Assembly: GCA_951800155.1 (NCBI GenBank)
Contig: CATOJL010000031.1
Coordinates: 1-11,316, forward strand
Length of the DNA stretch: 11,316 nucleotides
Direction: 5' to 3'
Source of the DNA: an uncultured Bacilli bacterium
Lineage (GTDB): Bacteria > Bacillota_I > Bacilli_A > RF39 > UBA660
Made by a program: the position numbers and the translations under genes. Of the stretch, positions 6,662-11,316 are shown piece by piece; the first letter of the stretch is position 1; the number at the start of each line of letters is the position of its first letter. Below the pieces are notes generated by a model that worked only from the letters and a program-made list of their open reading frames with translations, had not been told where the DNA came from and did no database searches.

Positions 6662-6687
6662 GGATGACATAAAGGTGCATTCTTTTT
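6660..6687 (+). terminator. Weak hairpin with T-run between the membrane protein gene and holA
   Basis: AAGGATG (6660-6666) pairs with CATTCTT (6678-6684) over 7 bp with one G-U pair, followed by TTT and then A. It overlaps the TAA stop at 6659-6661 and ends three bases before the holA ribosome binding site. It may partially terminate or stabilise the upstream mRNA. Confidence 0.3.
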
Positions 6688-6704
6688 AGTAGGAGAGGTT
6701 TTAA

Positions 6705-7544
6705 ATGGTATATATATATTATGGATTAAATACATTTTTAATAGATAAACAGATAGCAGAATTGAAAAAGAAAGTGGATAGCCTTTCCTATGAAAAGTAT
6801 GATTTAGAAAATAGTAATCTTACAGATATTTTAATGCATGCCGATGAAGTTTCTTTGTTTTCAAATATACGAATGTTGGTTGTAGAAAATGCTTATATTT
6901 TTACATCTACTACAAATAAAAAGCTACCTGAACAAAATATAGATGCTTTAGAGGCTTACTTCAAAAATCCAAATTTGAATACAATTTTGGTATTTAAGGT
7001 GGAGAAGGAGAAAGTAGATGAAAGAAAAAAAATAGTGAAACTTGCTAAAGAAAAGGGGTATTTGCAGGAATGCAAGCAAGTTGATAATCCTTTAAAAATT
7101 GTAGAAGAACTTTTCTTAGATTATAAAATTTCGAAGGAAGATGCACAATTTTTATTAAAAAGAGTGGGAGATAATTTATCCATTTTAGAACAAGAAATTG
7201 AGAAAATCAAATTATACAAGAACGAGGATAAGCGTATTTCAAAGGAGGATATTCTTCTTTTAACAAGTCAAAATATTGATACAGATCTTTTTAATCTAAT
7301 GGATGCTATCGTGTTAAAGAATAAAGAAGCAGCCCTTGAAAGTTATCATGAAATGATTAAATTAGGAGAAGAACCTATTATGATTCTCGTTTTACTTGCG
7401 AATCAATTTCGAATGATTTATCAGGTAAAGAAACTATACCAAATGGGTTATAGTGAAAAGGATATATCTAGTGAATTAAAAGTACATTGGTATCCTGTTC
7501 GAAAAACGATGGGAAGAATGCGAGATTATGAGGAAGAAAATTGA
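6705..7544 (+). CDS. holA: DNA polymerase III subunit delta (HolA), prematurely ended by an in-frame UGA
   Basis: The delta subunit is the clamp-loader component that opens the beta sliding clamp. The 279-residue open frame starts MVYIYYGLNTFLID (family head: strand, G, then the 'YLID' helix). It continues with EVSLFSNIRMLVVENA (48-63), matching the 'slF..rrlvvv.n' motif, and has the domain II/III pattern VGDNLSILEQEIEKI (154-168). The C-terminal collar follows: DTDLFNLMDAIVLKNKEAAL (192-211), GEEPIMILVLLANQFRMI (221-238) and GYSEKDISSELKVHWYPVRK (248-267). AGGAGAGG (6691-6698) lies six bases from the ATG. The TGA at 7542-7544 falls where the family normally continues with its last helices, and the same frame goes on for 32 more family-like codons. 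As read, the product would lack the end of its collar domain. The cause could be a true nonsense mutation or an assembly error. Confidence 0.93.
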   Translation: MVYIYYGLNTFLIDKQIAELKKKVDSLSYEKYDLENSNLTDILMHADEVSLFSNIRMLVVENAYIFTSTTNKKLPEQNIDALEAYFKNPNLNTILVFKVEKEKVDERKKIVKLAKEKGYLQECKQVDNPLKIVEELFLDYKISKEDAQFLLKRVGDNLSILEQEIEKIKLYKNEDKRISKEDILLLTSQNIDTDLFNLMDAIVLKNKEAALESYHEMIKLGEEPIMILVLLANQFRMIYQVKKLYQMGYSEKDISSELKVHWYPVRKTMGRMRDYEEEN

Positions 7545-7643
7545 ATTTCTTATCTTAGACAGTTAGCCGATTTAGATATTGCAATAAAAAAAGGGGAAGT
7601 GGATAAGAATATTTGTTTAGAGATGTTTATTTTGAGCATTTAA
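7545..7643 (+). pseudogene. holA: Separated 3' end of holA in the same frame after the UGA
   Basis: Directly after the TGA, without any frameshift, the frame encodes 32 residues (ISYLRQLADLDIAIKKGEVD, then KNICLEMFILSI) and ends at TAA 7641-7643. This is the classic HolA ending: a helix with LxxLADLDxxIKxG, then a D-K-N...LE-F-L helix. With one codon restored, the whole gene would be 6705-7643 (312 residues), close to normal family length. The segment has no ribosome binding site and no start codon of its own. Confidence 0.85.
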
Positions 7644-7667
7644 AAAAGTTCCTATGTGGAGCTTTTT
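7643..7667. terminator. Bidirectional terminator between convergent holA and the PilB/GspE gene
   Basis: AAAAAGTTCC (7643-7652) pairs with GGAGCTTTTT (7658-7667) over 10 bp with one T-G wobble, around the loop TATGT. A-tracts and T-tracts make up the outer stem, so it serves both strands. The last base of the holA-frame TAA (7641-7643) and two bases of the minus-strand TAA (complement of 7666-7668) lie within the stem. Confidence 0.75.
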
Positions 7668-9078
7668 ATATGTCTAAATTAATATCAAAATCATTAAACT
7701 CTGTTGAAGAAACATCTCTTACTACATCATTTTCAATACGAAGAGGTGTTTTAGCATTAAAGGAAGAAGAAGGAGTTTGTTGTTGATTTATAGAATGAAA
7801 GAGGTCTTGGTTTTTGCTTTCTCTATTCGCCATTGTAGGAGCTTTAGAAGGTTTTGCATCTTCTAGAGAAAAGCTCTCCTCTTTATTTGTTTCATCGTTT
7901 TCTAACTCGATCAATTTTAATACTTCTTCCATTGTCGTTTCTCCTGCTAGTACTTTGTTAATACCATCTTGTAATAAAGTGGTAACATCTGCTGTATATA
8001 CTAATTTACGTAATTCATCTTTCCTTACATTATTACTAATCGCATCTTTTACTTCTTGATTTACTAAAAGAACTTCATGGATAGCAATACGTCCACGATA
8101 TCCATTTGTACATTCTGGACAGCCAACATTTGTATAAATCTCATTGATTTGTTTATGTGTTACTTCATAAAGTAATTCTTTTTCATAATCGTTTGTTGGC
8201 CTTAATTTACGGCATTTTTTACAAAGTCTTCGAGCTAACTTTTGTGAAATAACACCTGTCAAGGCAGAAGAAAGGAGATAACGTTCTACATCCATGTCAA
8301 GTAGACGCTCAATCGTATTTAAGGATGAGTTTGTATGGACAGTGGAAAGAACGATATGTCCTGTAATGGAAGCACGAACAGCAATTTTAGCTGTTTCTGA
8401 GTCACGAATCTCACCAATCATAATAACGTTAGGGTCTTGACGTAAAATAGAACGAAGAACTGATGCAAAGGTTAGACCTATTTCACTATTGGTCTGTACC
8501 TGATTAATTCCTTCAATATTCATCTCAATTGGGTCTTCAACTGTAATAATATTAGTTTCTTCTCGATTTAATCTTTGCAAAATAGAGTAAACGGTTGTTG
8601 ATTTACCACTACCAGTTGCTCCAGTAACTAAAATAATTCCATTAGGGACAGAAATCATTTTTAATACTTTTTCATAATTGCTCTTTGAGAAGCCTAGGGC
8701 TTCTAGGCCTGCCTGACTCATGGAATAGTCCAAAATACGGACAACGATCTTTTCTCCTAAATTGGTAGGAAGAGCCGAAACACGAAGATCCAAATCAATT
8801 CCACCAAGAGTCGCTTTAATCGCACCATCTTGTGGAAGACGGGACTCTGTAATATTCATACCAGATATAATCTTGATACGTGTAACTAAATTTTTCTTAA
8901 TATCATTGGGAATTTCTACATAATCCATCAAATCGCCATCGACCCGAATACGGACTTTCATTTTATCTTCTTGTGGGTCGAAGTGAATGTCAGAAGCTCC
9001 TCTTTTTGCTGCGTCAACTAACATATCATTTACAGCTTCTACAACTGGCAATTTTTCAAAATCTATAATTTTTAACAC
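7666..9078 (-). CDS. PilB/GspE-family secretion/pilus assembly ATPase
   Basis: This is the cytoplasmic hexameric motor that drives type IV pilus or type II secretion pseudopilus assembly. Walker A is GATGSGKST (153-161), the Asp box lies around TVEDPIE (179-185), Walker B is RQDPNVIMIGEIRD (213-226) and the His box is STVHTN (245-250). The zinc-binding tetracysteine is C286-x2-C289...C320-x2-C323. The N2-type domain (ASDIHFDPQ...RIRVDG) begins already at residue 28, so the usual separate N1/MshEN domain is missing. Residues after about 395 form a 75-residue polar Ser/Asn/Gln/Glu-rich tail not typical of the family. The start is GTG (complement of 9076-9078): the only in-frame upstream option is blocked by a TGA, and AAAGGAG lies ten bases upstream. 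It is divergent from two prepilin genes. No PilC-type platform or prepilin peptidase is seen in the window. I leave the symbol blank because pilB, gspE and comGA cannot be told apart here. Confidence 0.93.
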   Translation of the reverse strand: MLKIIDFEKLPVVEAVNDMLVDAAKRGASDIHFDPQEDKMKVRIRVDGDLMDYVEIPNDIKKNLVTRIKIISGMNITESRLPQDGAIKATLGGIDLDLRVSALPTNLGEKIVVRILDYSMSQAGLEALGFSKSNYEKVLKMISVPNGIILVTGATGSGKSTTVYSILQRLNREETNIITVEDPIEMNIEGINQVQTNSEIGLTFASVLRSILRQDPNVIMIGEIRDSETAKIAVRASITGHIVLSTVHTNSSLNTIERLLDMDVERYLLSSALTGVISQKLARRLCKKCRKLRPTNDYEKELLYEVTHKQINEIYTNVGCPECTNGYRGRIAIHEVLLVNQEVKDAISNNVRKDELRKLVYTADVTTLLQDGINKVLAGETTMEEVLKLIELENDETNKEESFSLEDAKPSKAPTMANRESKNQDLFHSINQQQTPSSSFNAKTPLRIENDVVRDVSSTEFNDFDINLDI

Positions 9079-9139
9079 ACCCTGTCAACTCCTTTTTTTA
9101 TTCTTTTTTTTATTTAGGACTAGCATTTATCCTAGAAAT

Positions 9140-9149
9140 ATTATATAAT
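9140..9149. promoter_or_regulatory. Palindromic -10 shared by the divergent ATPase and prepilin promoters
   Basis: ATTATATAAT is a perfect 10-base palindrome. Read rightward it gives TATAAT at 9144-9149; read leftward it gives TATAAT at 9145-9140. No convincing rightward -35 was found at 9121-9126 (TAGCAT). The two transcripts would therefore compete for the same melting region. Confidence 0.45.
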
Positions 9150-9168
9150 AGATGGGAGGAAAATACAA
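9140..9168 (-). promoter_or_regulatory. Candidate promoter for the PilB/GspE gene
   Basis: On the minus strand TTGTAT (complement of 9163-9168) and a perfect TATAAT (complement of 9140-9145) are 17 bases apart. The -35 is poor. The predicted leader of about 55 nt contains an inverted repeat TAGGA (9115-9119)/TCCTA (9130-9134) and T/A-rich runs. Confidence 0.4.
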
Positions 9169-9186
9169 TAAAAAGGAGTTAAATTT

Positions 9187-9702
9187 ATGAAAAAAAATAA
9201 TAGGGGTTTTACATTAGTGGAAACCTTAGTAGTTTCTGCTTTCATTATTGGCGTTTTAGTCTTTCTATTTGCAGAGTTTACACAACTGAAAAAAAGTTAT
9301 GATGTATCCTTTGAATTTAATACCATTCCCGCTTTATATAAGGCAAAGAATATTGATCGTTATCTTCTGTCTACTGGAAATGAATTAGTCATAAATGCTC
9401 TTGAAAATAGTGGGGAAGGTTTTATTGACATCACCACTTGTCCTAGTGAATATGTAATGAAGGCAGATTACTGTAAAACTTTATTTAGTGATTTAAAAGT
9501 TTCAACGGTATTTGCTGTAAGAGAGTCTTCTTTAAAGACGACCTTTGAAGATGAGTTAAAAGAAAATAAAACAGGAATTTATCATGAAAAACTATATCAG
9601 TTTGTAAAAAATATGAGTATTAATAATGAAAACTATGAGGGGTACCGCTTAGTCGTTGAGTTTGAGGGCGACCAATTTGGAACCATAAAATTGAGTGATT
9701 AG
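9187..9702 (+). CDS. Prepilin-type (class III signal) minor pilin/pseudopilin
   Basis: The 171-residue product begins MKKNNRG^FTLVETLVV. This is a class III signal peptide: a short basic leader, glycine at -1 (G7), phenylalanine at +1 (F8), the conserved Glu at +5 (E12), and a hydrophobic helix to about residue 30. The prepilin peptidase would cut after G7. The mature globular part is about 140 residues and has a cysteine pair (TTCPSEYVMKADYC region, about 99 and 110) that could form a disulfide. I do not recognise a more specific subtype; its size and position suggest a minor pilin that helps initiate or cap a filament. AAGGAG (9173-9178) lies eight bases from the ATG. Stop TAG, which overlaps the AGGAGG of the next gene, so the two are translationally coupled. 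Confidence 0.85.
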   Translation: MKKNNRGFTLVETLVVSAFIIGVLVFLFAEFTQLKKSYDVSFEFNTIPALYKAKNIDRYLLSTGNELVINALENSGEGFIDITTCPSEYVMKADYCKTLFSDLKVSTVFAVRESSLKTTFEDELKENKTGIYHEKLYQFVKNMSINNENYEGYRLVVEFEGDQFGTIKLSD

Positions 9703-9711
9703 GAGGACTAT

Positions 9712-11196
9712 ATGAAAAGTAAGGAAAAGGGATTTACACTTATTGAGATTATTGTGACATTTTGTTTGATTTCAACGATATCATTTTTACTATTTCAAAT
9801 TATTTTAAGTTTAAAAAATCTATATACTTCTTCTGATTATAAGACGGTTTTGTTAATTGATCAAGGAAACTTGACAAGAAGAATGAATGATGATTTCTTT
9901 GGCTTAAATATAAAGGAAATAAAAACATGTGAAAGTGTAGTAGATCGAGCCTTGTGTTTGGATTTTGTTTTGACAGATCCAAGCAATCGAAATGTAGCAG
10001 GTGAGATGGAGAGTGTAACCAAACGATTAGAGATTATAAGACCAAAAGAGAATACAGATGGAAAAATTATTTATGATGGGTATGCGATGACTTTTGCAAA
10101 AGGAAGTACCTTAGGTGATGTGAAAGCAACACTTTCCTACATCCCAGATGATACAGTAAGGTATAATTCCTTTTTAACCATCGATGCCCCACTTACAAAT
10201 AAGCTTTCTAAGGGAGAATTTGGCCTTCACTTTACAACCCAATTTTATACAGAATTGGATGCGAATGGGGAACTTCCTAGCACAACAGCTACAAAGTATA
10301 GTCAATTAAAAGAAGTTGCTTGGGGACTTACAGATGTTCATGCAATTACGTTAACGACGTTTACTGTGAATGATATGATACGTAGGGTTTTAGCTACGGA
10401 AGATGGAAAATTTACAAAGGATGGCCTTTATGATGTTTCCTTAGAATCATGGAACGAAACTGATAAGGATTTTCCTAAATATGTCTATAAGGGAACAAAT
10501 CCAAACAATTATATTGTGATGGATTCGAAATGTTATCGTGTGATGCAAATTACGAGAGAAAATGGACTAAAAGTAATTTATGATGGTACATATACAAATC
10601 ATACATGTAAAGCGGATACAGCCACACCTTTCTCTTCCGTTTATGGAACAAATAACAATTGGTTAACTGCTCAAATTCGAAATACAACTTTAAATAATTT
10701 TGCTTTAAATAAAAATATAGGTACAAATAGTAATTTCTTTTATGGAGCGGTACAACTATCAAATACTTCCACAGAGGATACTTATAACAATTTGATAAAT
10801 ATGGTTGTCCATCAAAAAGGAAATTCTGCCATTTCAGCCGTTGCAAGTGGGTATTATGGGGATCATGCAAAAACGATAGGTATTCCAACAGTAGCTGATT
10901 ATATTTTCTCATCAAGGGAGGAAACCTGTAAAGGATTGCTTTCTGCTCATGCAGGTGCTTGTAATACGACCAACTATTTAGCAAAAAATTATAATTATTG
11001 GTTACTAAATGCAGATGGTAGTAATACAACGAACACATGGAGCATCATGGGAGGAAAATTAACATCAAGTGCGGTAGGAACCTCTTTAGGTGTTCGACCT
11101 GTTCTCTATTTAAAAGCATCCACAACATTTTCCCTACCAGAAGGAGGAACGGGTGCCAAAGGTTCTAGTACAAATCCTTACATTGTAAATTCATAA
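9712..11196 (+). CDS. Large prepilin-type protein with C-terminal surface domain
   Basis: The leader MKSKEKG^FTLIEIIVTF is a class III prepilin signal (G7, F8, E12) with a hydrophobic helix to about residue 33. An ordinary pilin-like globular part follows to about residue 200, with a cysteine pair at C73 and C82. From about 218 a second domain begins, with CYRVMQITRENGLKVIYDG (274-292), further cysteines at 299, 406 and 417, an Asn/Thr-rich middle, and the ending LGVRPVLYLKAS...GGTGAKGSSTNPYIV. This ending resembles the C-terminus of the surface protein at the left edge, and loosely the VRPALWL ending of DUF6273-like domains. At 494 residues it is far longer than a usual pseudopilin (150-250). 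The likely picture is a pilus-tip or minor pilin carrying a binding module; the binding role is inference. AGGAGG (9701-9706) is five bases from the ATG. Stop TAA. Confidence 0.85.
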   Translation: MKSKEKGFTLIEIIVTFCLISTISFLLFQIILSLKNLYTSSDYKTVLLIDQGNLTRRMNDDFFGLNIKEIKTCESVVDRALCLDFVLTDPSNRNVAGEMESVTKRLEIIRPKENTDGKIIYDGYAMTFAKGSTLGDVKATLSYIPDDTVRYNSFLTIDAPLTNKLSKGEFGLHFTTQFYTELDANGELPSTTATKYSQLKEVAWGLTDVHAITLTTFTVNDMIRRVLATEDGKFTKDGLYDVSLESWNETDKDFPKYVYKGTNPNNYIVMDSKCYRVMQITRENGLKVIYDGTYTNHTCKADTATPFSSVYGTNNNWLTAQIRNTTLNNFALNKNIGTNSNFFYGAVQLSNTSTEDTYNNLINMVVHQKGNSAISAVASGYYGDHAKTIGIPTVADYIFSSREETCKGLLSAHAGACNTTNYLAKNYNYWLLNADGSNTTNTWSIMGGKLTSSAVGTSLGVRPVLYLKASTTFSLPEGGTGAKGSSTNPYIVNS

Positions 11197-11200
11197 AGGA

Positions 11201-11300
11201 GTACAAATAGACAACCTGAGATACCAGCATGAAGAATACGAGCAATCAAAAAGGGAATTGTATTTATGTCAGTATCAGAAAGAATACTGACTATTTGTAT
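11201..11300 (+). repeat. Nested inverted repeats downstream of the prepilin operon
   Basis: GTCAGTAT (11268-11275) is a perfect reverse complement of ATACTGAC (11284-11291), with loop CAGAAAGA. TACAAATAG (11202-11210) is a perfect reverse complement of CTATTTGTA (11291-11299). The inner 3' arm abuts the outer 3' arm, so the two helices could stack. The following sequence is TA-repeat rather than a T-tract, so this is not a classic terminator. Confidence 0.4.
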
Positions 11301-11316
11301 ATATATACTTATCCCC
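11266..11316 (+). CDS. Possible start of a membrane protein (3' truncated by the window)
   Basis: An ATG at 11266 opens a frame of 17 codons (MSVSERILTICIYILIP) running off the window. A charged head followed by a hydrophobic stretch would suit a membrane protein; the beginning resembles AmaP-like anchors, but 17 residues cannot establish this. AAGGG (11251-11255) is ten bases upstream, a long spacing. A competing ATG at 11229 in another frame is also open but has no ribosome binding site. Confidence 0.3.
   Translation, partial: MSVSERILTICIYILIP

Noticed and set aside
6705..7643. Genetic code with UGA read as tryptophan (code 4), suggested by the UGA inside holA
   Set aside because: Trp is encoded by TGG wherever checked, long frames are intact without any other internal TGA, and relatives would not be expected to carry Trp at that position. 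One isolated case fits mutation or sequence error better.
9085..9090. TTGACA on the minus strand just upstream of the ATPase GTG
   Set aside because: It lies between the ribosome binding site and the start codon, so it cannot serve as a -35 for this gene.
10550..11038. 162-codon minus-strand frame inside the large prepilin gene
   Set aside because: Its composition (Tyr, Leu, His-rich) is what the complement of an Asn/Thr/Lys-rich gene gives, and the plus-strand frame has a clear prepilin leader and coupled start.
11207..11290. 27-codon frame (IDNLRYQHEEYEQSKRELYL...) after the prepilin stop
   Set aside because: It looks protein-like and follows AAAGGAG at good spacing, but its only start would be ATA and it ends after 27 codons. 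It may be chance or a decayed gene beginning.

Overview
The window looks like chromosomal DNA from a low-GC Bacillota bacterium, probably an uncultured, gut-type member of the Bacilli/Clostridia. This is inferred from strongly AT-biased codons, purine-rich AGGAG-type ribosome binding sites, TTGACA-N17-TATAAT-like promoters, almost exclusive use of TAA stops, and the gene families present. No phage, transposon, CRISPR array, tRNA or rRNA is visible. All tryptophan codons I checked are TGG, so the standard bacterial code is assumed.

Layout. The left edge (1-1089) holds the 3' part of a secreted surface protein with two copies of a short G-N-A-[ST]-A...GK-A-V-G-KV-G repeat and a C-terminal domain ending in VRPIVYLHP. 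A bidirectional terminator separates it from two minus-strand genes: a 62-residue two-helix membrane protein with its own good promoter, and rarA, the AAA+ clamp-loader-like ATPase of replication-fork rescue. Divergent from rarA is a lone amidoligase-like gene with a consensus promoter but an altered catalytic motif.

The most notable element is 3869-4487: a roughly 610-nt non-coding stretch with its own promoter, many nested helices and a short terminator-like hairpin. It sits immediately upstream of a 201-residue, four-helix membrane protein carrying a D-x-x-x-D motif (DVIGD). This pair matches OLE RNA (Ornate, Large, Extremophilic) and its membrane partner OapA, one of the largest and least understood bacterial structured RNAs. 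Next come a single-pass membrane protein of unknown function and holA (DNA polymerase III delta). The holA gene is interrupted by an in-frame UGA that separates its last 32 codons from the rest.

The right part holds a type IV pilus/type II secretion-like module. A minus-strand PilB/GspE ATPase lacks the usual N-terminal domain and has a polar C-terminal tail. It is divergently paired, through a palindromic -10 region, with two prepilin-type genes. The second prepilin carries a large C-terminal domain resembling that of the protein at the left edge, so one extracellular module seems to be used both on a secreted protein and on a pilus-like scaffold. The last 120 bases hold nested inverted repeats and possibly the first codons of another membrane protein.
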